Below, piece after piece: positions 1 to 9,062 of a stretch of DNA of 64,000 nucleotides. Made by a program: the position numbers and the translations under genes. Every line of letters starts with the position of its first letter. The stretch's first letter is position 1. The notes under the pieces were generated by a model, which was given only the letters and a program-made list of their open reading frames with translations, did not search any database and had not been told where the DNA came from. The DNA lies in contig NZ_CP022753.1 in NCBI RefSeq assembly GCF_002263495.1, positions 3,472,001 through 3,536,000 of the forward strand, written 5' to 3'. This DNA comes from Nocardiopsis gilva YIM 90087 (GTDB taxonomy: Bacteria; Actinomycetota; Actinomycetes; Streptosporangiales; Streptosporangiaceae).

Positions 1-1094
1 AAGGCCAAGGCAGCGAGCAGCGCGCCGGCCTGAGGTGCGCGGCGTTGGTGCCGGGCGACGGCCGACATAGCCAGCCAGGCCCCGCCGATCTCGGCGAGTG
101 TGAGGAAGAGGAAGCCGATCGCCGCCCGCGACGGGCTCAGGCCCAGGCCCTGCTGCATGAAGAGCGTCCAGCACAGAAAGAACAGGCCGGACAGCAGACC
201 GAGGACCAGCTGGGCGGTCATCCCTCCGGAGAACGGCCGTCCGGAGAACAGGGACAGCGCCACCAGCGGGGAGCCGTCCTTGCGGGTCTTGCTCCGCTGC
301 TGGAAGACCAGGCCCACCAGCACGGCCAGACCTGCGGCCATGGCCGTGAACGTCCACCACGGCCAGTGGTGGGCGCCGCCCGCGCTGAGGGGGTAGGCGA
401 TCAGCAGCAGCCCGAGCGCGGAGAGGACCATGCCCAGTGGGTCGAGGCGCAGGGCCTGCCTGTTACGGGACTCGGTCAGGTACCTGTGGCCGAGCAGGAC
501 CGTGGCGATGCCGAGGGGGACATTGATCAGGAAGATGGAACGCCAGCCGAGGCCGAACAGGTCGGCCTGGGTGAGGACGCCGCCCAGGACGGGCCCGGCG
601 ACGCTGCCGACCGACATGACGGTCCCGTACAGGCCGAACGCCTTGGCGCGGGCGCTGCCGGCGAAGGTGACGTGCAGGGTGGCCAGGATCTGCGGGATCA
701 TCACCGCTGCCCCGGCGCCCTGCACCACGCGGGCGGCGATCAGCGCGGTGGGGCCGGCGGCGAGGCTGCACAGCAGTGAGGCGGCGGTGAAGACGACGGC
801 GCCCAGCAGGAAGATCCGTTTGCGGCCGTAGAGGTCACCGAGGCGGCCACCGGTGATCAGCCCTAGAGCGAGCGCGAGCCCGTAGGCGGCCTGGATCCAC
901 TGCAGACCGGCGGCTGAAGCACCGGTGTCCGCCTGGATGGAGGGCAGGGCGGTGTCGACCACCGATGCGTCCAAGACGGCCATCAGTTCGCCGAGTAGCA
1001 CCACGGCCAGCATGATCCGGCTGCCAGGGCGCGAAGACGGTCCGGCGGAGATACCACCCGAGCGGGGCGGGAGGGGACAGGTGTCACGAGACAC
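1..1094 (-). CDS. DHA2-family MFS multidrug exporter (C-terminus outside window)
   Basis: The reverse strand is open from a GTG at 1094 to the left edge, giving roughly 364 N-terminal residues of a proton-driven drug exporter in the cytoplasmic membrane. After a 30-residue Pro/Ser/Arg-rich cytoplasmic lead, the first helix carries the family signature LDASVVDTALPSI. It is followed by the loop 2-3 motif GGRLGDLYGRKR, an arginine-starting helix 4 (ARVVQGAGAA) and the antiporter motif GPVLGG in helix 5. The start is preceded by AGGAA about 10 bases upstream. Substrate cannot be read from sequence. The family normally has 14 helices and 470-520 residues, so about a quarter to a third is missing because of the window edge, not because of damage. 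Confidence 0.9.
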   Translation of the reverse strand, partial: MSRDTCPLPPRSGGISAGPSSRPGSRIMLAVVLLGELMAVLDASVVDTALPSIQADTGASAAGLQWIQAAYGLALALGLITGGRLGDLYGRKRIFLLGAVVFTAASLLCSLAAGPTALIAARVVQGAGAAVMIPQILATLHVTFAGSARAKAFGLYGTVMSVGSVAGPVLGGVLTQADLFGLGWRSIFLINVPLGIATVLLGHRYLTESRNRQALRLDPLGMVLSALGLLLIAYPLSAGGAHHWPWWTFTAMAAGLAVLVGLVFQQRSKTRKDGSPLVALSLFSGRPFSGGMTAQLVLGLLSGLFFLCWTLFMQQGLGLSPSRAAIGFLFLTLAEIGGAWLAMSAVARHQRRAPQAGALLAALA

Positions 1095-1497
1095 GGAGAG
1101 GGGTTCCTGTTCTGAACAGCAGGGACACGGGCAGGCCAAGACCCGTGTACGCCTACTGCGCACAGGAGAATGTCACGGAGCCCAGGCCATCGGGAACACC
1201 GTCTTCACAGCGGACAGCACCAACCGCCTGTCAACGCAGGCGGGGTCCGCGGGCAGAGAGCCCGGGAAGAACGGCTACTGGGCCTGGGATATAGGTCATC
1301 ACCTTTAAGGGCACGCACACGCCCAGACTGGGCGATAGAAGAACTTATCCAGCATAATCGTCCGCCTGCCACTGAGGCGAACGGGCTTGGGTGTAGCTCT
1401 TCTGCAGGGACTGGCTGACCTGGGAAATCAAGAGTTGGCCTGCTGCGAAGACGTCGCGTCTCTTACCGTTTCAACCAGGAGCAACGAACCACACCCG
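1095..1497. other. Intergenic stretch upstream of the exporter, no gene recognised
   Basis: Short overlapping reading frames exist here but none resembles a known protein or has a good ribosome binding site. The stretch must hold the promoter of the reverse-strand exporter starting at 1094. Its right part runs into the 5'-truncated IS66 transposase relic, so it may include insertion-sequence debris. Confidence 0.4.
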
Positions 1498-1923
1498 ATG
1501 GAGTTCGACCCCGCCCACGCGGACTGGTCCGCACACATGAAGGACGTGCTGATCGCGGCACGCGACCGGGCCCAGGGCCGCACCGCCTTGACCGGCGCGG
1601 AGCTGGCCGAAGTCCACCGCAGATACGCCCGCATCATCGCCTTCGCCAAGGCCGGGCAGCCGCATGCGCTGATCCGGCGGCTCGATGGCCGCCGCGAGGA
1701 CTACCTGCGCTTCGCGGCCGACTTCGCCGTGCCCTTCACCTCCAACGGTGCCGAGCGGGACCTGCGCATGGTCAAGCCACAGGTGAAGGTCTCGGGCGCT
1801 TGGCGCACCCTAACCGGTGCCCGCTACTCCTGCCGGATCCGCTCGTTCATCTACACGGTGAGGAAGCAGGGGCACACGGTGCTGGCCAAGCTCACCGAAT
1901 TGTTCGCCGGGAATGTCTGGTAA
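1498..1923 (+). pseudogene. IS66-family transposase, C-terminal fragment
   Basis: About 140 residues match the C-terminal third of IS66 transposases: the segment FTSNGAERDLRMVKPQVKVS, then a conserved GAWRTLTGA and IRSFIYTVRKQG. This is the part that contains the last acidic catalytic residue (Glu in AERD). Full IS66 transposases are about 480-520 residues, so the N-terminal zinc-binding and main catalytic parts are absent, as are the accessory genes tnpB and tnpC. The frame is open further upstream to 1387 but that part is not similar to IS66. It is a relic and marks an old insertion between the exporter and the secreted-protein gene. Confidence 0.8.
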
Positions 1924-2083
1924 TCAGCCACCACGTGAATAGTTACGGCGGTTCAATCCCTGTCCGGAAACAGCAGGACCCCTCAACAGGAGTCGACCAG
2001 GACTGTTGGACGCGGGCGGTTGCCGATCCGCCGTGGTTGGGATCGAGGTAAGCAGGTCTGGCAACCGCCCGCAGCTCACAGGG

Positions 2084-2524
2084 TCAGCCCGACCAGGCCA
2101 CCAGCGCCAGGTGCGGAGTCTGGCTGATCGCCTTGACCTTCGGCGTGGCCAGGTTGTTGCCCCAGCTCACCGTGACCTTGCCGCTCCCGCCGCAACCCGC
2201 GTTGTACCACGTCGGCTTGTTCTTACTGTTGAATCCCAGGACCTTGACACACGCGGTGGTGTTCTGGCCCGACTGCACCTTCCACGAATAGCCCTTCTTA
2301 GCGCCGGGGTAGCCCGCGAAGCTGCACCGGCCCTTGACGGCCGGGCTCCACTTGCCCGGGTAGCCCACGACGCGGCCGCCGCAGTTGGCCGCCTTTGCTG
2401 ATTGCGCGCTGGCCTGGACTTCTACGGGCTCTGCGGCAGAAGCGGTGCCAGCCGAGGCGCCCGCCAGGCCTCCGGCCAGGGCGGTAGCCATCAGGGCACC
2501 GGTGAACAGTCGGCGAATACGCAT
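2084..2524 (-). CDS. Small secreted protein with four conserved cysteines
   Basis: A 146-residue protein with a clear Sec signal peptide: MRIRRLFTG, a hydrophobic alanine-rich core and an AGTASAAEP cleavage region near residue 30. The mature part is basic, rich in Gly, Lys and Asn, with cysteines in NCGGRVV, GRCSFAG, TACVKV and AGCGGSG that could form two disulfides outside the cell. A longer frame runs to 2884, but the start at 2524 is supported by GGAGAGG ten bases upstream and by the signal peptide. I do not recognise a named family; size and layout resemble small extracellular proteins of sporulating actinobacteria such as the one at 30411, but the two are not clearly homologous. A strong palindrome lies 28 bases upstream. 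Confidence 0.75.
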   Translation of the reverse strand: MRIRRLFTGALMATALAGGLAGASAGTASAAEPVEVQASAQSAKAANCGGRVVGYPGKWSPAVKGRCSFAGYPGAKKGYSWKVQSGQNTTACVKVLGFNSKNKPTWYNAGCGGSGKVTVSWGNNLATPKVKAISQTPHLALVAWSG

Positions 2525-2551
2525 GGGTTGTCGCCTCTCCTGGGAATGGGT

Positions 2552-2569
2552 GATCCGTTCGAACGGATC
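2552..2569. promoter_or_regulatory. 18-bp perfect palindrome upstream of the secreted-protein gene
   Basis: GATCCGTTCGAACGGATC is fully self-complementary and lies 28 bases upstream of the start at 2524, just beyond the ribosome binding site. Weaker matching continues outward (ATGGG on one side, CCCAT on the other). Its position fits an operator or a 5'-UTR hairpin of the reverse-strand gene. No neighbouring regulator is obvious. Confidence 0.45.
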
Positions 2570-2733
2570 TATCCCATCAGGGCCGGTTATCGCCTGGTTA
2601 TCGCCGGAATCCGACGACCCACTGTGAGAACGCGAATCGACGCCCGGCCCTAAGGGGCGTAAACGTGTCCGACCTGCGCCGCCGATCGAGCTAGAACAAG
2701 CTTGGGTGTGGTTCGTTTCGAGGGAGGGTGTGA

Positions 2734-3294
2734 TCAGGCCGACAGGGCGTACTCCTCCGGGCCACTGTTCCCATAGAGGCGTTCGTGCTCTCGCGCGAGG
2801 TGGTATCGCCGGTACGCGTCGAAATCGCCGTTGGCGCGCACCGCGCGGAGCTTGAGGACGGCTTCGGCTCCCTCCAGGCCCCACCGAGCCCCGGTGATGT
2901 CGAGCCGGTCACCGATCAGATGCCGACACGCCCCCTCGATCACCCCGGTCGCGATCGGCCAGCCCGCCTTCACAGCCCGGTCATAGACCAACACCTCCTC
3001 GTGGCCGCGCAGGTAACGCACGCACCGGTCCGCACCGCCCCGCTCAGGGGCGTCCAGCCCCTCGGCTCGATCCGCGATAGGGACAGCCACCCCCGCCGAG
3101 CCCCCGGCCAGCACCGCCATCCCCAGCCGGTGCGCGTCCGCACGACGCAACGCGATCAGATCACGGTCGTCATCGTCGAGGAAGAAGAACCGCTCCAGCT
3201 CCGGGCGCGTGGGCACCTCGGTGAACGTCCCGTACGCCTCGGCGTGCTCATCAGTCAGAAACTCCACCGGCACGAGCCGGACCGTAGCCAGCAC
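2734..3294 (-). pseudogene. Chimeric transposase relic: Tn3 TnpA N-terminus joined to ISKra4 C-terminus
   Basis: One open frame contains two unrelated transposase pieces. Residues about 8-62 (VEFLTDEHAEAYGTF, then LERFFFLDDDDRDLIALRR) are the N-terminal DUF4158 region of a Tn3-family transposase, close to the copy starting at 5943. From about residue 80 the sequence is the C-terminus of an ISKra4-family transposase, with GWPIATGVIEGACRHL, DITGARWGLEGAEAVLKLRA and HLAREHERLY. Neither piece can work alone. The junction suggests that an ISKra4 element once inserted near the 5' end of a Tn3 tnpA and both were then trimmed by deletion. The frame stayed open through the junction, so a fusion protein could be made, but a function is unlikely. 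Confidence 0.8.
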
Positions 3295-3454
3295 CGACGC
3301 CTGCTCGGCGGGCTTTCCACGAATCCCAGCGGAGCCTCCAGCTGGTGTGCTAGGCGACCATGATCGTTCTCACCGGGATTTCCTGTACCTCAACCACTCA
3401 CACCCGGCCTCGGGCAGCGCGGCGCCACCAGCATGGACGGGAATGGCGGAATTT

Positions 3455-3475
3455 GCTTAGTTAGGCTAGCTAAGC
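3455..3475. promoter_or_regulatory. Palindromic operator of the MarR/MFS operon
   Basis: A near-perfect 21-bp dyad has outer arms GCTTAG (3455-3460) and CTAAGC (3470-3475) around TTAGGCTAG. It is AT-rich against a GC-rich background and ends 14 bases before the GTG at 3490. The size and symmetry fit a MarR dimer site, so the regulator encoded next to it probably represses its own operon here. It also argues against the longer upstream ATG at 3433, which would put the site inside the coding region. Confidence 0.65.
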
Positions 3476-3489
3476 ATAGTATCGCCGCC

Positions 3490-3978
3490 GTGCGCTCTCA
3501 ACCTCACGACATCGCCCACGACCTCTCGCGGATCCTGCGCGACCTGGTCACTCTCATCCGCCGTGCCACCGACCCCAGCCTCCTGTCGGCCCCCCAGGTC
3601 AGCATCCTCAGCTCCCTGGAACACGGCCCGCGACGCATCACCGCTCTGGCCGGTGAACACGGTGTGCGCACCCCCACCATGACCACCCACATCACGCGGC
3701 TGCAGGCCACGGGCGCCGTCGACCGCGGCACCGATGACGCCGACGGACGCGCCGTCGTCGTCGAGCTCACCGACCATGGCCGCCACCTCCTCGCGACCGC
3801 CCGGCAGGCCCGCATCGACCACCTCGCGGCCCGCCTCAGTCACCTCACCGAGGACGAGCGCTCCGCGATCGCCGCCGCTCTGCCCCATCTCGCCAAGCTC
3901 ACCGCCACACCGGCCCCGGATGTCCTGCCCCCCGCTGCCCGAACCCCTCAGGAAGATCAGGAAAACCAGGAGAACTGA
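3490..3978 (+). CDS. MarR-family transcriptional regulator
   Basis: A 162-residue winged-helix regulator starting at GTG 3490. The recognition region reads LSAPQVSILSSLEHGPRRITALA followed by RTPTMTTHITRLQATGAVDRG, and the wing carries DDADGRAVVVELTDHG, all at the usual MarR positions. A long alpha-helical C-terminus supplies dimerisation. It is followed after 6 bases by an MFS exporter, and a 21-bp palindrome lies just upstream, so the simplest reading is a drug-responsive autorepressor that also controls the exporter. The C-terminal 25 residues (PPAARTPQEDQ and following) are low-complexity. The inducing ligand is unknown. Confidence 0.87.
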   Translation: MRSQPHDIAHDLSRILRDLVTLIRRATDPSLLSAPQVSILSSLEHGPRRITALAGEHGVRTPTMTTHITRLQATGAVDRGTDDADGRAVVVELTDHGRHLLATARQARIDHLAARLSHLTEDERSAIAAALPHLAKLTATPAPDVLPPAARTPQEDQENQEN

Positions 3979-3984
3979 CGCACG

Positions 3985-5193
3985 ATGACCGTCACCGAAC
4001 CCACTGCTTTATCCACCCCATCCCGCCGCCGCAGCCCTTGGCACCAGCCGATGTCCGTTTACGCCACCGCCTTCGCCGCTGTCGTCGCCTTCATGGGCAT
4101 CGGTCTGGTCGACCCGATCCTGCCCTCCATCGCCGAGGGGCTCCACGCCTCCGCGAGCCAGGTGTCCCTGCTGTTCACCAGCTACTTCCTGGTCACTGCC
4201 CTCGCGATGCTCATCACCGGCTTCATCTCCAGCCGTATCGGCGGCAAGGCCACCCTGCTGCTCGGCTTGGCCATCGTCGTCGTCTTCGCCGCCCTCTCCG
4301 GTAGCTCCGGCTCCGTCGCTGAGCTCATCGGCTTCCGAGCGGGCTGGGGGCTGGGCAACGCGCTGTTCATCGCCACCGCCCTGGCCGTGATCGTGGGTTC
4401 GGCCTCCGGTGGCATGGAGGCCGCCATCGTCCTCTACGAGGCCGCTCTCGGTGTCGGCATCGCCTCCGGCCCACTACTGGGGGCCGTCCTCGGCGACTGG
4501 CACTGGCGCGCCCCGTTCTTCGGCACCGCCACCCTTATGGCGGTCGGCTTCATCCTCATCGCCACGCTGCTCACCGCACCCGCTCGTCCCGCTACCAAGA
4601 CCCGACTGAGCGACCCTCTGCGCGCCCTGGCCCACGGCGGGCTGTCCACCACCGCCGTCACCGCGCTCTTCTACAACTTCGCGTTCTTCACCATTCTCGC
4701 CTTCACTCCCTTCGTTCTGGGCATGTCGCCCTACGGCATCGGCGCGGTCTTCTTCGCCTGGGGTGTCCTCGTCGCCGTCTCCTCGGTGGTCGTCGCCCCG
4801 CGACTGCACCATCGCATCGGCGCCGTGCCCACGCTGCACACCGCACTCGGACTTCTCCTGCTCCTGCAGGCTGCCATCGCCGTCGCCCTGCTCGCCGACG
4901 TTCACCCGGTCCTCATCGTGCTGGTGATCGCCACGGGAATCCCCATCGGCCTGAACAACACCGTGTTCACCGAGGCCGCGATGGAGGTCTCCGACGCGCC
5001 ACGGCCTGTGGCCTCCGCCGGCTACAACTTCGTCCGCTGGCTGGGCGGGGCCTGCGCCCCGTTCGTCGCCACCAAGCTCGGTGAGGACATCAGCCCGGTG
5101 TACCCCTACGCCCTGGGCGCTGCCTGCTGCCTGGTGGCCGTGGTCATCCTGCTGCTGCGCCGCCACCATCTCGCGGCGCTGCGTGCGGTCTAA
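3985..5193 (+). CDS. MFS exporter (DHA1-like, 12 helices) under MarR control
   Basis: A 402-residue membrane protein of the major facilitator superfamily. After a 30-residue cytoplasmic lead the first helix has GIGLVDPILPSIAEGL, typical of DHA1-type drug exporters. The helix 2-3 loop has GFISSRIGGK, helix 4 an FRAGWGLGNALF motif and helix 5 the antiporter pattern GVGIASGPLLGAVLG. It starts 6 bases after the MarR gene, so both are one transcript controlled at the palindrome 3455-3475. The likely role is export of a toxic compound sensed by the MarR protein. A strong hairpin lies about 90 bases after the stop. Confidence 0.88.
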   Translation: MTVTEPTALSTPSRRRSPWHQPMSVYATAFAAVVAFMGIGLVDPILPSIAEGLHASASQVSLLFTSYFLVTALAMLITGFISSRIGGKATLLLGLAIVVVFAALSGSSGSVAELIGFRAGWGLGNALFIATALAVIVGSASGGMEAAIVLYEAALGVGIASGPLLGAVLGDWHWRAPFFGTATLMAVGFILIATLLTAPARPATKTRLSDPLRALAHGGLSTTAVTALFYNFAFFTILAFTPFVLGMSPYGIGAVFFAWGVLVAVSSVVVAPRLHHRIGAVPTLHTALGLLLLLQAAIAVALLADVHPVLIVLVIATGIPIGLNNTVFTEAAMEVSDAPRPVASAGYNFVRWLGGACAPFVATKLGEDISPVYPYALGAACCLVAVVILLLRRHHLAALRAV

Positions 5194-5279
5194 CGCGCGC
5201 TTCCCGGGCGGCGCTCGCCGATCGTCGGCGTCGGCTGCCGCGCACTCACGCGCGGGATGTCATCGCTGGTCACACGTTT

Positions 5280-5319
5280 GATGGCCGGGGGTGGGCCAGC
5301 TGGCCCACCCCCGGCCATC
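5280..5319 (+). terminator. Transcription terminator after the MarR/MFS operon
   Basis: Two 18-bp arms (GATGGCCGGGGGTGGGCC and its exact complement) surround a four-base AGCT loop. There is no uridine run after the stem, which is common for actinobacterial terminators. It sits 86 bases after the exporter stop and no convergent gene follows directly. Confidence 0.7.
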
Positions 5320-5564
5320 CACTTTCCAGTGGGCATGGTGGGTGATTTGTCCGTTTTTCTGGGTGGGGTCGGGAAAAATCGAGGCCACAGAATCGCCATG
5401 AACGGCACAACAGAGTGACCTGAAGGTAAGGACACGCCCGCCGGGGTCCAAATGATCTCCGTTCGACTCAGCGGCTCGATCTCGTTTTCTCCCATCGCGG
5501 CACCGCGCTGAATAACGTTGCAACGCTTCTCCGCCCCCCTGCGGCGCCATCCCACCGCTTTTAG

Positions 5565-5603
5565 TCCTGGCTTCCGATAAGGCCCGCTTATCGGAAGCCA
5601 GGA
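5565..5603. repeat. 17-bp perfect inverted repeat with 5-base loop
   Basis: Left arm TCCTGGCTTCCGATAAG, loop GCCCG, right arm the exact complement. It is nearly 300 bases from the nearest upstream gene end and 300 bases left of the transposon. It could be a terminator, but the distance and the lack of a T-run leave an attachment site or mobile-element end possible. Confidence 0.6.
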
Positions 5604-5645
5604 ATCCCGTGCCTTCGGGCTTGATTCCGTGTGCTCAGAGCTTTA

Positions 5646-5666
5646 TTACGTTACTTATTAACGTAA
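5646..5666. promoter_or_regulatory. AT-rich dyad, possible operator
   Basis: TTACGTTA and TAACGTAA are exact complements separated by CTTAT. The dyad lies in an AT-rich patch unlike the surrounding sequence. It looks like a regulator site but no gene with a start nearby can be assigned to it. Confidence 0.4.
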
Positions 5667-5874
5667 TATACAAACGAAACGATTGGAGGGGCACCTGAGG
5701 GCGTAAGAGTGCTGAGACCCCGGTCCGACCCGGAACATCCGGGCCAGCAGGCCGGCCCTGGGCTTCTCGTGCTACGTCCCCGCGCGTCAGCGGGTGCCGA
5801 TTTCTCACTCGTGTCAGTGAAGGGGCACGTTGCCGGCCTGCGGGACCCCAGTGGCCGGTGCCCGGTAGCGGTCC

Positions 5875-5913
5875 GGGGTTGAGGAACATCGGAACGGAAC
5901 CCCGCTCTAAGCG
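5875..5913 (+). repeat. Tn3 left terminal inverted repeat
   Basis: This 39-bp sequence pairs with 13050-13088, differing at four internal positions. The outer 22 bases are identical in both ends, as expected for the transposase-binding part. It starts 68 bases before the tnpA start codon. Confidence 0.85.
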
Positions 5914-5942
5914 TTTCGCGCCTGCTCGTAGCTTCTGGGGGC

Positions 5943-8839
5943 ATGCCAGTTGAGTTCCTCACCGACGAGCAAGCGGCCCGCTATGGCCGCTACGCCGAAC
6001 CGCCCTCGCGTGCGCACCTGGACCGCTTCTTCCATCTCGGTGACGCCGACTGGGAGCTGATCGCGCCCAAGCGGCGCGAGGCCAACCGCCTCGGCTTCGC
6101 CGTGCAGCTCTGCACGGCGCGTTCTCTGGGCACCTTCCTCACCGACCCCAGTGAGGTCCCCGAGAACGCGGTCGTCTACCTCGCCGAACAGCTCGGTATC
6201 GCTGACCCTGGCTGCCTGGCCGACTACGCCGCCCGTGAACAGACCCGTCTTGACCACGCCGAAGAGATCCGCGACGCATGCCGATCCGAGGACTTCGCGA
6301 CCAAGCAAGCCGAGCTTCGGGCGTGGATGGAAGCCCAGGTATGGACCGCCGCCGACGGCCCCAAGGCACTCTTCGACGGCGCGGTGTCCTGGTTACTCCG
6401 CCACGCGGTGCTCCTTCCGGGGGTGACGACCCTGGCCCGGTTGGTCGCGCGGGTGCGCCAGGAGGTGACCGAGAGGTTGTGGACGCAACTGTGCACCCTG
6501 CTCACCCCCGGCCAGCAGGCCGGTCTGGGGCCCTGCTCGCCGTTCCCGACGGGGCACGGACCTCCAACCTGGAGCGGCTGCGCCGCGGGCCCACCCGCCG
6601 CTCGGGCCAGGAGATGGTGCGCGCCCTGGACCGAGTCGCTGAAATCTTCGGCCTGGGACTGGGCGGCCTCGACCTGTCGGGCTTCCCTGCGCGGCGCGTC
6701 ACCGAAATGGCCCGCTATGGGCTGGCGGGCAAAGCCCCTCTCCTGCGGCGCCACGACGACCCACGTTGGTTGGCCACGCTGCTGGCCACGGTCGTGCACC
6801 TCCAATCCCGCGCCGTCGACGACGCCTTGGAGCTGCTGGACCTGCTGATGACCACCAAGTTGCTGGCCCAGGCCGAGCGCGAGTCGGTTTAGGAGAAGGT
6901 GAAGCGGCTGCCGCGTCTGAACTCCGAGTCGGCCAAGCTGGCGGCGGCCGTAGGTGCGCTGTTCGAGGCCACCCCGGGCCCCGGAGACGAGGTCGATGCC
7001 ACCGCGGTCAACCTCGCCCAGGTGTGGGAGCGCATTGAGCGTCTGGTCCCGCGCGCCGATCTGGCTGCGGCGCTGCGTGCGCTGGAAGCGATGCGCCGCC
7101 TGCCCGAGTTGATCGGCCGCAAGAAGATCCGCGCCCGCGAGGTCGACACCTCGCTGGTGACCGGCTCCTGGCACAAGCTGGTGTTCGCCGAGGGGCCTGA
7201 TGTGGTGCACAAGGCCTGGCACGAGGCCGTCACCGAAGCTGCCTCCGGGCAGGTGGAGCGCATCCCCTATGAGCTGTGCGAGGCCCTGCGCCGCCGGGAG
7301 ATCTACGTCCAGGGCGCCAGCCGCTGGCGCGACCCCGACACCGACCTGCCCGGCGACTTCGCCGAGAACCGGGACGTGCACTACGCGGCGTTGAACAAGC
7401 CGGTGGAGCCGAACGCGTTCGTGGAGGGGGTGCGCACCCGGATGCGCGCCGCGTTGGACCGGCTGGATGGGGCGATCGCGAAGGGCACCTGCGGCGGGGT
7501 GCGGGTGGTGACCCGCAAGGGCCAGCCCTGGATCAGCGTCCCGAAGCTGGAGGCGTTGCCCGAGCCCCAGAACCTGCGTGCGCTCAAGGGCGAGGTGCTC
7601 AAGCGGTGGGGGACCCTGGACCTGCTCGACATCCTCAAGGACTCCGCGCTGCTGACCGGGTTCTGTGAGGAGTTCTCCTCGGTGGCTACCCGCAAGGCCG
7701 TCCCCAAGGCGGCGCTGCACCGGCGCCTGTTGCTATGCCTGTTCGCGCTCGGGACGAACATGGGCATCAAGCAGATGGTCGCCACCGGTGAGCACGGCGA
7801 GGACGAGGGGGCGCTGCGCCGCACGAGGGCCTCGCACATCACCCGCGACAACCTGCGCCGGGCCATCGCCCGAGTGGTGAACGAGACCTTCGCCGCCCGG
7901 GACGCCCAGTGGTGGGGCACCGCGACCACCACCGCCTCGGACTCCAAGCGGTTCGGGTCCTGGGAGTCGAACCTGATGACGGAGTTCCACGCCCGCTACG
8001 GCGGGCACGGGGTGATGATCTACTGGCACGTCGACAAGGGCCGGGCGTGCATCTACTCCCAGCTCAAGTCGTGCTCGTCCTCGGAGGTCGCGGCCATGAT
8101 CGAAGGGGTGCTGCGCCACTGCACCGACGCCGAGGTCGAGGCGAACTACACCGACACCCACGGCGCCTCGATCGTGGGGTTCGCGTTCACCGAGCTGCTC
8201 GGGTTCAAGCTGCTGCCCCGGTTGAGGAACATCGGCGCGGTGCGCCTGTACAGCCCCGGCACCGGCCCCGCCACCTGGCCCAGGTTGGAGCGGGTGGTCA
8301 AGAACCGGCCCATCGACTGGGCGCTGATCGAGCGCAACTACGACCAGATGGTCGCCTACGCCACCGCCCTGCGCCTGGGCACGGCCGACACCGAGCAGGT
8401 GCTGCGCCGCTTCACCAAAGGGGGCGGCCCCAAGAACCCCGTCTACCAGGCCTTGGAGGAACTCGGCCGGGCGGTGCGCACCATCTTCGCCTGCGACTAC
8501 CTGGCCGACGAAGCGCTGCGCCGGGAGATCCACGGCGGCCTGGAGGTGGTGGAGAACTGGAACGGCGCCAACGACACCTTCTTCTACGGCAAGGAGGGTG
8601 TGCTCACCGGCGCCGACCGCGAGCACGCCGAGATCTCCATGCTCGCTCTGCACCTGCTCCAGTCCTGCCTGGTCCACGTCAACACCCTGCTCCTACAACG
8701 GGTACTGGAGGACCCCGCCTGGGCGGGACGGCTCACACCTGAGGACCGGCGCGGGCTGAACCCGCTGTTTTGGACCCACGTCAACCCCTACGGCCGGTTC
8801 GTGCTGGACATGGACAGCCGCCTGGATCTGGCCGTTTGA
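5943..8839 (+). pseudogene. tnpA: Tn3-family transposase TnpA, frameshifted and with an in-frame stop
   Basis: The reading starts at ATG 5943 with the DUF4158 N-terminal domain (MPVEFLTDEQAARYGRYAEP). It shifts by -1 near 6527, between QQAGL and LLAVPDGARTSNLERL, consistent with loss of one base. It continues to a TAG at 6890-6892 (ESV*EKVKRL, where AAG is expected), then runs open from 6893 to 8839. The C-terminal DDE domain is intact: [17 protein letters not shown] holds the first Asp, [19 protein letters not shown] and [15 protein letters not shown] the later conserved blocks. Joined, it is about 965 residues, the normal length for the family. It copies the transposon replicatively in healthy elements; here two lesions should abolish function. 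Confidence 0.88.
8220..8235 (+). repeat. 16-bp copy of the transposon's terminal repeat inside tnpA
   Basis: GGTTGAGGAACATCGG occurs here in the tnpA coding strand and is identical to positions 3-18 of both terminal inverted repeats. After a two-base difference CGG follows in both, giving 19 of 21 matches with the left repeat. The codons encode RLRNIG of the conserved DDE domain. Confidence 0.6.
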
Positions 8840-9062
8840 GGAACCCCAACGAAAGGACCGAGGCGATGCACCCCTGGCGCTACGCCGTGAACCTGGCCGC
8901 AACCGAGACCGAACGCAAGGAGGTGGCCGAGCTGTTCAGTTCGATCCGATCAAGAATGGACTGCCCGTCCGGGACCGGAGGGGTCTCTGGAGCTTGCGCA
9001 TCAATCGCACCTCGGAACGATCGGACAGCGTTGCCGCGGTTGAACCCAGTATGTTGCTCCGC
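8840..9062 (+). other. Stretch between tnpA and the kinase, possible short ORF
   Basis: A frame from ATG 8866 to 9066 would encode 66 residues beginning MHPWRYAVNLAATETERKEV. AAAGGA stands upstream with reasonable spacing, and the first 30 residues are helical in character. The rest is of low quality and I recognise no family. It may be the remains of a gene cut when the kinase cargo joined the transposon. Confidence 0.25.

Larger units (their letters stand above)
5320..5874. other. Gene-free stretch left of the Tn3 transposon
   Basis: About 550 bases contain no reading frame I can recognise. The stretch holds two separate inverted repeats (5565-5603 and 5646-5666) and a locally AT-rich patch near 5635-5690 that stands out from the surrounding DNA. 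It ends at the left inverted repeat of the transposon. It could be old mobile-element flank or a promoter region whose gene was lost. Confidence 0.4.

Noticed and set aside
45..831. Long forward-strand open frames over the exporter
   Set aside because: They are antisense shadows of the reverse-strand DHA2 exporter, have biased low-complexity composition and no family likeness.
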